This document shows positions 1-7,241 of a stretch of 9,801 bases of DNA, in pieces. Numbering within the stretch: the stretch's first letter is position 1; each line of letters opens with the position of its first letter. This DNA comes from Bacillota bacterium. GTDB lineage: Bacteria > Bacillota > Clostridia > Acetivibrionales > DSM-2933. The position numbers and the translations under genes were made by a program. Below the pieces are notes generated by a model. It had not been told where the DNA came from. It saw nothing but the letters and a program-made list of their open reading frames with translations, and ran no database searches. The stretch is from the NCBI GenBank assembly GCA_030705945.1, contig JAUZPS010000138.1:1-9801 (forward strand), given 5' to 3'.

Positions 1-1170
1 TACGGTATAAATAAAGACCCAAAAGATATTATGTCTAAAATGGATTTATTCGGACTTAAAATAACAACTTTTTTCTTAATACTTGTAGAAAATGAAATCA
101 AAGATGATAATGACGGAGACTTTGACCGATATAAACCATTGCATCAGCTTGGAATAATCAATTCCTTTAAAGACCTGTTTTCTGATAGTTTTGATGTTAT
201 AAGCATTTCATTGGAAAGCAAAAGGACAGCATTCATATTGCACATGAATGAGTATAATGAAGAGTATGTAAAATTAGTTGAAGAAAAATGCCTTGGTCTG
301 CAGCAAATAATACAGAGCTATTATGATTTTAATATTTCTGTATCTGTAAGCACGGAAGGTTCGGAGGCATTGGATTTACCCTCCAAACTTAAGGAATGTT
401 ATGATGCGCTCAGATTTAAGTTTTATTTAGGAAATAATCTAGTGATATTTTATAAGGATTTAAATTCCTTTTTCAAATACGAGAATTATTCCGCGCTCGA
501 GACATATAGCAATGAACTTCTTGCAGGAATTAAATCCGGAGATCTTACCGAGGTAAAAAGCAAGCTTCATTTTATAAATGAATTCATTTTATCTATGGAA
601 CAAAACGAAAAGAATAGAGCTTATTTAAAATCATTTTTTGTAAATTTAACTTCTTCTATTAATAACATCAGAATATCGGTTAACGCTGCTGAAGATGATA
701 GGGGAACTTCTAGTTCAAATAAGCTTAGCAGTTTTTATTTATACGCTGAAGACTGTGAAAACATAAAGGACTTATACTTATTAGTAGAGGATGTCGCAAT
801 AGATGTTGCGTCAAAAATCAATAATTTCAATAACAAACGGATCAAATTAATGGTTCAAAAAGCAGTTGACTACCTTAACAATCACTATAACGAGCAGATA
901 ACTTTAGGCAGAGTTGCTGAAAATATATATGTAAGTTCCTTTTATCTTAGCAGAATGTTTAAAAAAGAACTAGGTAAAAGCTTTATTGACTTTCTTACAG
1001 AAATAAGAGTTGAAAAGTCCAAAGAATTGTTAAAGGACGGAAAGTATAAAACTTATGAAGTTGCTCAACTTGTAGGTTTCTCGGACTCGCAGTATTTCTC
1101 AAAGACCTTCAAAAAGATTACCGGCATGACACCGACGGAATTTAGGGATTTGAACAATAAGTATGAGTAA
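1..1170 (+). CDS. AraC/YesN-type transcriptional regulator, 3' part (5' end outside window)
   Basis: The reading frame is open from base 1 and the first ATG (31) has no Shine-Dalgarno sequence, so the gene begins left of the window; 389 residues are visible. The C-terminal part (about 838-1155) is an AraC/XylS DNA-binding domain with two helix-turn-helix motifs. The first lies around 'VAENIYVSSFYLSRMFKKE' and the second carries the family signature 'GFSDSQYFSKTFKKITG' followed by TPTEFR. The preceding part, with 'YDALRFKFYLGNNLVIFYKD', resembles the GGDEF-like middle domain of YesN-type regulators. Family members have an N-terminal receiver domain or a membrane-bound sensor, and which one is present here cannot be seen. 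It lies directly upstream of, and in the same direction as, two cellulase genes but is separated from them by a terminator. Activation of those genes in response to plant-polysaccharide signals is an inference from position. Confidence 0.9.
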   Translation, partial: YGINKDPKDIMSKMDLFGLKITTFFLILVENEIKDDNDGDFDRYKPLHQLGIINSFKDLFSDSFDVISISLESKRTAFILHMNEYNEEYVKLVEEKCLGLQQIIQSYYDFNISVSVSTEGSEALDLPSKLKECYDALRFKFYLGNNLVIFYKDLNSFFKYENYSALETYSNELLAGIKSGDLTEVKSKLHFINEFILSMEQNEKNRAYLKSFFVNLTSSINNIRISVNAAEDDRGTSSSNKLSSFYLYAEDCENIKDLYLLVEDVAIDVASKINNFNNKRIKLMVQKAVDYLNNHYNEQITLGRVAENIYVSSFYLSRMFKKELGKSFIDFLTEIRVEKSKELLKDGKYKTYEVAQLVGFSDSQYFSKTFKKITGMTPTEFRDLNNKYE

Positions 1171-1203
1171 AATATATATAAGAAAACTTTTATAAAGTTT
1201 ATT

Positions 1204-1260
1204 TACCAATAAAGCTATTGGCAACTTACCTATAGTCTTATTGGTATTTTTGTTTATTTT
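1204..1260 (+). terminator. Intrinsic terminator of the AraC-type gene
   Basis: A 9-bp perfect stem (1204-1212 with 1238-1246, TACCAATAA/TTATTGGTA) continues after one A-C mismatch with five more pairs (1214-1218 with 1232-1236, one G-T) and, past a T-T mismatch, two G-C pairs. It is followed by TTTTTGTTTATTTT. This separates the regulator transcript from the cellulase operon. Confidence 0.85.
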
Positions 1261-1334
1261 GGAAGTTTCTAACGCAAAACATTTCAACTGTCAATTCAAA
1301 AGCAAATATGTTTATTATATGCCAAATGGAACAA

Positions 1335-1364
1335 TTGATGAACTTTTAGTATAAGTGTTATACT
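1335..1364 (+). promoter_or_regulatory. Probable sigma-A promoter of the cellulase operon
   Basis: A -35-like TTGATG (1335-1340) and a -10-like TATACT (1359-1364) are 18 bp apart. They lie about 75 nt before the start codon of the first cellulase and after the upstream terminator. The matches are 4/6 and 5/6 to consensus. No start-site data are available, and the nearby AT-rich sequence offers weaker alternatives such as TAAAAT at 1373. Confidence 0.5.
1348..1364. promoter_or_regulatory. Candidate operator: 17-bp palindrome over the -10 box
   Basis: AGTATAA, spacer GTG, TTATACT: a perfect 7-3-7 inverted repeat. After a T-T mismatch, two more complementary bases follow on each side (1345-1346 with 1366-1367). 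It overlaps the proposed -10 hexamer, the usual place for a repressor site. The binding protein is unknown. AraC-type activators more often bind direct repeats upstream of -35, so a separate repressor is possible. Confidence 0.4.
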
Positions 1365-1436
1365 TAATGCGATAAAATAGACAAAATTATGTGTTAAATT
1401 GATTTGATTTTTAAAAATTATAACGGGAGGGATATT

Positions 1437-3929
1437 ATGCTCAGTGATAAGAAAGGCTCAAGACTTCTTTCACTTATAGTTGTATTATCGCTTGTAGCAA
1501 CTGTGTTAATAGTTCCACAACCGGTAGCCAGAGCGGCTGATTACAACTATGGCGAAGCCTTGCAAAAAGCTATAATGTTCTATGAATTTCAGCGTTCAGG
1601 TAAATTGCCGGAAAACAAAAGAATGAACTGGAGAGCAGATTCTGCTTTAAACGACGGAGCAGACAACAATGTTGATCTGACTGGAGGATGGTTTGACGCC
1701 GGAGATCATGTAAAATTCAATCTGCCAATGGCTTATACAGTTACAATGCTTGCATGGAGTGTTTATGAATATCGTGACGCGTATGTAAAAAGCGGCCAGC
1801 TTCCATTCATACTTGATAACATTAAGTGGGCTTCAGATTATCTGATAAAATGCCACACAGCTCCAAATGAATACTACTTCCAAGTGGGTGATGGAAATGC
1901 GGACCATAAATGGTGGGGACCATGTGAAGTTCTCCCGATGGCAAGACCTTCGTATAAGGTTGATCTGACAAATCCAGGATCAACAGTTGCAGGTGAAGCC
2001 GCAGCGGCATTAGCTGCAACCTCCGCAATTTTCCAAGATTCAAATCCACAATACGCAGCTACTTGTTTAAAGCATTCTAAGGAATTGTTAAACTTTGCTG
2101 AAACAACAAAAAGTGATGCAGGATATACAGTAGCAAATGACTTTTATAAATCATGGAGCGGCTTCTATGACGAATTCACATGGGCAAATGCTTGGCTTTA
2201 TATAGCTACAAAGGATCAGACATACCTTGATAAAGCCGAATCCTATGAGCCTCAATGGGCTAGAGAACAGCAAACCACAACAATAAAATACAAGTGGGGG
2301 CACTGCTGGGATGACAAATTGATGGGAGCTCTCCTTCTTCTTGCAAAATTGACAAATAAGCCATTATATAAAGAATGCATCGAAAGGCATCTTGATTACT
2401 GGACGGTTGGAGTTAATGGTCAGAAGATAAATTATACTCCAAAAGGACTTGCTTGGCTCGATCAGTGGGGTTCTTTAAGGTATGCCACAACCGAGGCGTT
2501 TTTAGCTTCAGTATACAGTGACTGGTCAGGAGCGGATACAACAAAAACAAAAACTTATATGGATTTTGCAAAAAGTCAGGTTGACTATGCGTTAGGAAGC
2601 ACAGGAAGAAGTTATGTTTGCGGTTATGGGGTTAATCCTCCGGTTCATCCTCATCACAGAACAGCTCATGGTTCATGGTATGATAATATGGATGTTCCTG
2701 ATTATCACAGACATGTCCTGTATGGAGCCCTTGTTGGTGGACCAGGTAATACAGATGATTATACCGATGAAATTAAGAACTACACTAATAATGAGGTTGC
2801 CTGCGATTATAACGCTGGTTTTGTAGGTATTTTAGCGAAGCTTTATAGTAAATATGGTGGAGATCCTATACCAAACTTTAACGCAAATGAAAAACCAATA
2901 GATGATGAATTCTTTGTTGAAGCTGCTCTTAACGGGTATGGAAATTCATATGTAGATATCAGGCTTATTATGAATAACAGGACAGCATGGCCTGCCAGAA
3001 TGACTGATGATTTGGTGGCAAGATATTTTATTAATGTTTCAGAAGTTATTAAAGCAGGATATAAAGTAAGCGATATTAGAGTTACGACAAATTCAAGCCT
3101 ATCTGGAAAAACGTCAGGACTATTGCCTTGGGATGCCGCTAATAATATTTACTATACTGATGTAGATTACAGCGGTGTTCAACTCTATCCAGGAGGTCAG
3201 TCGGCATATAAGAAGGAAGCTCAATTAAGGTTTTCAGCTCCTGATGGAACAAGCTTCTGGGATAATAAAAATGATTACTCATATACCGAAATGCCTGGAA
3301 ATGGCGCAACACCAGCAAAGACCAAATATATCTGCGTATATGAAAAAGGTAAAAAGCTTTTTGGAGAAGAGCCTCCAGGGGGGCCAGTTGTTTCTGCTGC
3401 TGTGACTCCAACTGCAACTCCTGTAGCTTCACCAACTCAAAATACGTCCACAGGGTATACTGTTTCCGGATATGTAGGTCCTGAAGCCGGAACGAGCAAT
3501 GTTATGGAAGGATTTAAAGTTGAGGTTCAAGGAATAGGCATTTCCGCTATGACCGATACTAATGGAAGTTTTGCGCTCAAAAACGTACCTGCGCTATATG
3601 ACGCAACATATACATTAAAGATATCAAAACCTGGATATTTAACAAGATTCGTCGATAAGGTGTCCGTAAGTCAAGACAGGATGATATTTTCAGCTACATC
3701 AACGCTTTATATGTGGGCTGGAGATTTACCTATCGCAGGAGCTCAGGATAATATAATCAACATGAGTGATATTATAGAATTGGCAAAAGCCTTCAATACT
3801 ACATATGAAAATGCAAAGTACAATAAATTTGCAGATATCAACAGCGATAAAGCAATCAATATGAATGATGTAATTTTAATAGCGAGACATTTTGGAAAAT
3901 CTTCCTCTGATTATCCAGCATACTTTTGA
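1437..3929 (+). CDS. GH9-CBM3c cellulase with X-module and type II-like dockerin (first copy)
   Basis: Secreted cellulase of 830 residues. The ATG at 1437 is chosen because GGGAGGG (1425-1431) lies 5 nt upstream; an in-frame TTG at 1404 has no ribosome site. Order: signal peptide 1-33 with cleavage likely after ARA; GH9 catalytic domain about 36-475; family 3c carbohydrate-binding module about 487-645; Pro/Thr linker about 646-673; X-module about 674-757; dockerin about 760-825. Catalytic residues are present: D87 and D90 in DAGD, H406-H407-R408, and proton donor E453 in NEVACDYNAG. The GH9-CBM3c pairing is typical of processive endoglucanases that cut beta-1,4-glucan. The C-terminal 150 residues resemble the X-module/type II dockerin of CipA. 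The second dockerin loop is normal (D800, N802, D804, N808, D811), but the first has four extra residues between D763 and N775-D778. Probably the first gene of a two-gene operon. Confidence 0.97.
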   Translation: MLSDKKGSRLLSLIVVLSLVATVLIVPQPVARAADYNYGEALQKAIMFYEFQRSGKLPENKRMNWRADSALNDGADNNVDLTGGWFDAGDHVKFNLPMAYTVTMLAWSVYEYRDAYVKSGQLPFILDNIKWASDYLIKCHTAPNEYYFQVGDGNADHKWWGPCEVLPMARPSYKVDLTNPGSTVAGEAAAALAATSAIFQDSNPQYAATCLKHSKELLNFAETTKSDAGYTVANDFYKSWSGFYDEFTWANAWLYIATKDQTYLDKAESYEPQWAREQQTTTIKYKWGHCWDDKLMGALLLLAKLTNKPLYKECIERHLDYWTVGVNGQKINYTPKGLAWLDQWGSLRYATTEAFLASVYSDWSGADTTKTKTYMDFAKSQVDYALGSTGRSYVCGYGVNPPVHPHHRTAHGSWYDNMDVPDYHRHVLYGALVGGPGNTDDYTDEIKNYTNNEVACDYNAGFVGILAKLYSKYGGDPIPNFNANEKPIDDEFFVEAALNGYGNSYVDIRLIMNNRTAWPARMTDDLVARYFINVSEVIKAGYKVSDIRVTTNSSLSGKTSGLLPWDAANNIYYTDVDYSGVQLYPGGQSAYKKEAQLRFSAPDGTSFWDNKNDYSYTEMPGNGATPAKTKYICVYEKGKKLFGEEPPGGPVVSAAVTPTATPVASPTQNTSTGYTVSGYVGPEAGTSNVMEGFKVEVQGIGISAMTDTNGSFALKNVPALYDATYTLKISKPGYLTRFVDKVSVSQDRMIFSATSTLYMWAGDLPIAGAQDNIINMSDIIELAKAFNTTYENAKYNKFADINSDKAINMNDVILIARHFGKSSSDYPAYF

Positions 3930-4004
3930 TTCACATAGGCGAAAAATAACTGGTCTATAGGCAATTATATATAAAAAATATAAAGTAGGGGGTATAAGGC
4001 AAAT

Positions 4005-6482
4005 ATGAAAAGAAAGTTTTTAAAAAAGATTTCTGTATTAACAGCTTCGTTACTGCTGACTACGTCAATTACATTACCGCAGCCTGTAGTGAACGCAGCC
4101 ACGAATTACAACTATGGCGAAGCTCTGCAAAAATCAATTATGTTCTATGAATTTCAGCGTTCAGGAAAAATGCCTGACAACAAACGTAACAACTGGCGCG
4201 GTGATTCAGGAATGACCGATGGAGCAGATAACAACATCGATCTCACTGGCGGTTGGTATGATGCGGGAGATCATGTGAAATTTAATCTCCCAATGGCATA
4301 TACTGCTACAATGCTTTCATGGAGCGTCTATGAAAGCAGGGACGCATATGTTAAGAGCGGTCAACTGCCTTACATACTGGATAACATTAAATGGGCGACT
4401 GACTATTTAATAAAATGTCATCCAAGCCCAAATGTATACTATTATCAGGTTGGAGACAGTCAGGTGGATCATTCATGGTGGGGACCTGCTGAAGTAATGA
4501 ATGAGGTAATGCAAAGACCATCATATGTAATTACAGAAGCAAATCCTGGTTCTGCTGTTGTTGGAGAAGCCGCCGCCGCTTTAGCTTCTGCTGCCGCTAT
4601 CTTTAAATCAACAGATCCTACTTATGCGGATAAGTGTTTGCTTCATGCCAAACAGTTATTTGCTTTTGCCGACGCAACAAGGAGCGATAAAGGTTATACT
4701 GCAGCTGTAGGCTGCTACCAATCGTGGAGCGGGTTTTATGATGAACTCACATGGGCGTCTATGTGGATATATTTAGCTACAAACGATAAAACCTACCTTG
4801 ATAAAGCTCAGTCTTTCGAGTCTAATTGGGAAAAAGAAGGCGTAACGTCTTATATTAAATATAAATGGGCTCAATGCTGGGATCAAAAACTCTTCGGCGC
4901 GTTATTGCTATTAGCCAGAGAAACTGGTAAGCCGCTATATAAAGAATCTATTGAAAGACACTTGGACTGGTGGGCAGGTATAGGCAGCGAGAAGATTGCA
5001 TATACACCAAAGGGTCTTGCATGGCTTGATGTATGGGGTTCTTTAAGGTATGCCACTACTGAGGCGTTTTTAGCAGATGTATATGCTGATTGGCAGGGAT
5101 GCAGTCCTGAAAAGGTGAGCGCTTATAAATCTTTTGCAAAGAGCCAGGTTGATTATGCATTAGGAAGCACTGGAAGAAGCTTTGAAATAGGTTTTGGCGT
5201 TAATCCTCCAAAACGCCCTCATCACAGAACTGCTCATGGTTCATGGATGGGATACCTTGATTGTGATATACCAAATTATCACAGACATGTATTATACGGC
5301 GCTCTTGTTGGCGGACCTGGAAGTTCGGATGGTTATACCGATGACGTCAAGAACTATGAAAATAATGAAGTTGCGTGTGACTATAACGCTGGTTTTGTTG
5401 GAATTTTATCTAGAATGTACGACAAATACGGCGGAACGCCAATTGAAAATTTCAACGCGATTGAAACTCCTATAGATGATGAGTATCTCACAATGGCTTC
5501 TGTTTCTTCAGCAGGCAACACAGCTCAGTTCAGCGTAACATTAGGAAACCAGACAGGGTGGCCTGCGAGAGTAAGCGATAAATTATCATGCAGATACTTT
5601 GTTGATATATCGGAAGCTGTAAAAGCAGGACTTAAACCAGAGGACTTCGTAGTAAAGGCAAATACAGGAAGCGTTGCGAAAATTTCAAATCTGATACCTT
5701 GGGACGCTGCAAAGAATATTTATTATATAAATATTGACTTTACCGGTGTTAAAATGTATCCAGGCGGTGTTAACGATTTTAAAAAGAATGTTTATTTCAG
5801 CGTAACATTCCCGGTTTCAGGCAATGTGTGGGATAATACAAATGACTTCTCATATCAGGGACTTGGAGCTTCCACAAGTTGGGAAGGCTCTGTAGCTAAG
5901 AATATACCTGTATATGATAATGGCGTAAGGGTTTATGGACCAGAACCAGGAGGTTCGTCTCCAACTGTTAAACCTACTTCTTCACCTTCTCCTACAAACA
6001 GTATCACAGTAGGTACTGTCACAGGGTATATTAAACCTGACATAACATCGTCTTCAAGCTCAGTTATGTCAAATATTCAGGTTACCTTAAACGGAGCTCA
6101 TAATACTTCGACTGCATTAACTGATGAAAAAGGGTTCTTTAAGTTCACGAATATTCCATTAGATAGCAGCGGCTACAGCTTAACAATAAAGAAAAATGGA
6201 TTATTAACTAGAACAATTCAGAATGTTATTGTTGATAGCAGCGACGTTACTGTTTCGACTCAATCTTCACCAATAACACTTTGGGGCGGAGATAGTAATC
6301 AGGACGGAACGATAAATATGTCAGATATTGTAGTAATTGCGAAAGCCTTTAACAGCACATCAGGCAGCGTTAACTACAGTACTGATTGTGATTTCAATCT
6401 TGATGGTTCAGTTAATATGAATGATGTTATCATCGCAGCGGTTCATTTTAATAAAACAACAAGTGATTATCCTATAAAATAG
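4005..6482 (+). CDS. GH9-CBM3c cellulase with X-module and type II-like dockerin (second copy)
   Basis: An 825-residue paralogue of the preceding enzyme, 75 nt downstream on the same strand with no terminator between, so probably co-transcribed. Signal peptide about 1-31 (MKRKFLKK, hydrophobic core, cleavage near VNA or NAA). GH9 domain about 35-475 with D86/D89 in DAGD, H406-H407-R408 and E455 as proton donor. CBM3c about 489-648, Ser/Thr/Pro linker about 649-670, X-module about 671-760, dockerin about 761-820. Both dockerin calcium loops are canonical: D763, N765, D767, N771, D774 and D796, N798, D800, N804, D807. The match to the first copy is close at the start of GH9 (45 of 55 identical from YNYGEALQ to DAGD) and much weaker in the X-module. 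Compared with the first copy it has two extra residues after WWGPAEVM. AGGGGG (3987-3992) is 12 nt from the ATG; AAGG at 3996-3999 is better spaced. Confidence 0.97.
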   Translation: MKRKFLKKISVLTASLLLTTSITLPQPVVNAATNYNYGEALQKSIMFYEFQRSGKMPDNKRNNWRGDSGMTDGADNNIDLTGGWYDAGDHVKFNLPMAYTATMLSWSVYESRDAYVKSGQLPYILDNIKWATDYLIKCHPSPNVYYYQVGDSQVDHSWWGPAEVMNEVMQRPSYVITEANPGSAVVGEAAAALASAAAIFKSTDPTYADKCLLHAKQLFAFADATRSDKGYTAAVGCYQSWSGFYDELTWASMWIYLATNDKTYLDKAQSFESNWEKEGVTSYIKYKWAQCWDQKLFGALLLLARETGKPLYKESIERHLDWWAGIGSEKIAYTPKGLAWLDVWGSLRYATTEAFLADVYADWQGCSPEKVSAYKSFAKSQVDYALGSTGRSFEIGFGVNPPKRPHHRTAHGSWMGYLDCDIPNYHRHVLYGALVGGPGSSDGYTDDVKNYENNEVACDYNAGFVGILSRMYDKYGGTPIENFNAIETPIDDEYLTMASVSSAGNTAQFSVTLGNQTGWPARVSDKLSCRYFVDISEAVKAGLKPEDFVVKANTGSVAKISNLIPWDAAKNIYYINIDFTGVKMYPGGVNDFKKNVYFSVTFPVSGNVWDNTNDFSYQGLGASTSWEGSVAKNIPVYDNGVRVYGPEPGGSSPTVKPTSSPSPTNSITVGTVTGYIKPDITSSSSSVMSNIQVTLNGAHNTSTALTDEKGFFKFTNIPLDSSGYSLTIKKNGLLTRTIQNVIVDSSDVTVSTQSSPITLWGGDSNQDGTINMSDIVVIAKAFNSTSGSVNYSTDCDFNLDGSVNMNDVIIAAVHFNKTTSDYPIK

Positions 6483-6531
6483 ATAGAATTCAACATTCTG
6501 TAATGTAAAAAAGTGTTCGTTTTTTAATATT

Positions 6532-6575
6532 TCGCGAATAGTCAAGAGTAATTTGACTTTCGCGACTTTTTATTA
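6532..6575 (+). terminator. Intrinsic terminator of the cellulase operon
   Basis: The stem TCGCGAA/TTCGCGA (6532-6538 with 6559-6565) continues after one bulged T (6539) as AGTCAA/TTGACT (6540-6545 with 6553-6558). The loop is GAGTAAT, followed by CTTTTTATT. It starts about 50 nt after the second cellulase stop codon, so these two genes end the operon. Confidence 0.9.
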
Positions 6576-6630
6576 TTTACAAAAGATAGATGTAAAATGA
6601 GAACTATTGCAGAATAAAAGTGTAAAGCGC

Positions 6631-6668
6631 AAAAGTAATGTTACAATTGATAAAATATTATTACTTTT
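6631..6668. repeat. 9-bp inverted repeat upstream of the orphan promoter
   Basis: AAAAGTAAT (6631-6639) and ATTACTTTT (6660-6668) are perfect inverted copies separated by 20 bases. They end 14 bp before the -35 box of the promoter at 6683. This could be a regulatory site or a weak AT-rich terminator. In such AT-rich sequence, chance cannot be excluded. Confidence 0.35.
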
Positions 6669-6682
6669 TATAAAAAATATAT

Positions 6683-6710
6683 TTGAATTATTCTATATAT
6701 ATGCTATAAT
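6683..6710 (+). promoter_or_regulatory. Strong sigma-A promoter with extended -10, no gene behind it
   Basis: TTGAAT (6683-6688), a 16-bp spacer and TATAAT (6705-6710) preceded by TGC, an extended -10 element. It is the best promoter match in the window, yet no recognisable protein gene follows on this strand before the terminator at 6855. Confidence 0.65.
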
Positions 6711-6716
6711 ACTTAT

Positions 6717-6890
6717 ATAAAGATAGATGCAGTTAAGTGTTTGTAATATTACATAAATGTATACAAGCTTAACATAGGAAGGTATAAGTGTACAATAAGA
6801 AGAAAGAAACATGACATTCGCTCCTTAGAATTAAAAATAATTAGTTGCAATTAAGGTATTTCTTTATCATTAAGAGATACCAGTTTTTTT
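6717..6890 (+). ncRNA. Candidate small RNA or leader-peptide transcript of about 170 nt
   Basis: Bounded by the promoter at 6683-6710 and the terminator at 6855-6890; the 5' end is estimated at about 7 nt after the -10. The 5' part can fold: GTTAAG/CTTAAC (6732-6737 with 6768-6773) enclosing TTGTA/TACAA (6741-6745 with 6762-6766). Immediately after comes a good ribosome site, AGGAAGG (6776-6782), and a GTG at 6788 opening an eight-codon frame (MYNKKKET, stop 6812-6814). It resembles no RNA family I know. It could be a regulatory RNA, a tiny peptide gene, or the stripped remains of a lost gene's transcription unit. Confidence 0.4.
6855..6890 (+). terminator. Intrinsic terminator of the orphan transcript
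   Basis: A 10-bp stem, GGTATTTCTT with AAGAGATACC (6855-6864 and 6872-6881, one G-T pair), a seven-base loop, then AG and seven T residues. A textbook rho-independent terminator in the plus direction, about 370 nt after the cellulase terminator, so it cannot simply belong to that operon. Confidence 0.85.
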
Positions 6891-6992
6891 ACGCCATATT
6901 AACAAAATATGCTTATAATGTTAAATCATGTATATATTAATCAGCCAATTCTTAAAAATCAGATTAGGTAGTATCAAAAAAACTTAGCAACT

Positions 6993-7063
6993 GGTCGTTT
7001 CAAAAACTTGATATAATGGGTTTTCGTCGTATAAACTTGAACAAGAAATTTTTTGAAACGCCC
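6993..7063. mobile_element. 71-bp MITE-like element with 14-bp terminal inverted repeats
   Basis: The left end GGTCGTTTCAAAAA (6993-7006) and the right end TTTTTGAAACGCCC (7050-7063) are inverted copies with one mismatch. Inside them, CTTG (7007-7010) and CAAG (7042-7045) extend the fold. There is no room for a protein. The last 13 bases recur perfectly, inverted, at 8736-8748, which supports a repeated mobile end rather than a chance hairpin. No clear target-site duplication is visible, and no insertion-sequence family is assigned. Confidence 0.45.
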
Positions 7064-7164
7064 TTAATTCAGTTTGGTAGATAAGTGGAATAAAGAAATA
7101 TTAAAATACTTGAAATAAACATATAAATAAATATTATCTGTCTTTTAAATTAACTATGCAAATT

Positions 7165-7194
7165 AAAAAACGCCCAAGATATAGTGTCTTAGGC
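7165..7194 (-). terminator. Intrinsic terminator of the HTH-PBP regulator gene
   Basis: Read on the minus strand: GCCTAAGA, loop CACTATA, TCTTGGGC (7194-7187 and 7179-7172, one T-G pair), then a T run over 7170-7165. It lies about 50 nt after the regulator's stop codon. In the plus direction the tail is only ATTTTAAT, so it probably works mainly on the minus strand. Confidence 0.85.
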
Positions 7195-7241
7195 ATTTTA
7201 ATATTCATATTTACGATTAATCTACCGCTAACATTACAGAC

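Larger units (their letters stand above)
6576..7164. other. Gene-poor intergenic stretch between cellulase operon and regulator
   Basis: Very AT-rich, with no protein gene recognised on either strand. It contains the orphan promoter-terminator unit (6683-6890) and the 71-bp inverted-repeat element (6993-7063), listed separately. The remaining parts (6576-6630, 6891-6992, 7064-7164) show nothing I can support. Confidence 0.7.

Noticed and set aside
1099..1287. Minus-strand open frame of 62 codons across the AraC gene end and terminator
   Set aside because: It overlaps the conserved end of the AraC domain and the terminator hairpin, has no ribosome site and resembles no protein.
1404..1436. 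Upstream TTG start for the first cellulase
   Set aside because: It has no ribosome site, would place the Shine-Dalgarno sequence inside the coding region and would add a non-signal-like leader; ATG 1437 fits the signal peptide.
1822..2049. Minus-strand open frame inside the first cellulase
   Set aside because: Antisense shadow of a GH9 domain with full family conservation on the plus strand; low-complexity Leu-rich translation.
3139..3435. Minus-strand open frame of 98 codons inside the first cellulase
   Set aside because: Antisense to the CBM3c and linker, with no ribosome site and no recognisable domain.
3930..4004. Separate promoter or terminator between the two cellulase genes
   Set aside because: Only a weak 4-5 bp hairpin and AT-rich runs are present; co-transcription is the simpler reading.
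5194..5475. Out-of-frame open reading frame in the second cellulase, with a similar one in the first (2614-2826)
   Set aside because: Both lie at the same position in the paralogues and only mirror the conserved GH9 codons in another frame.
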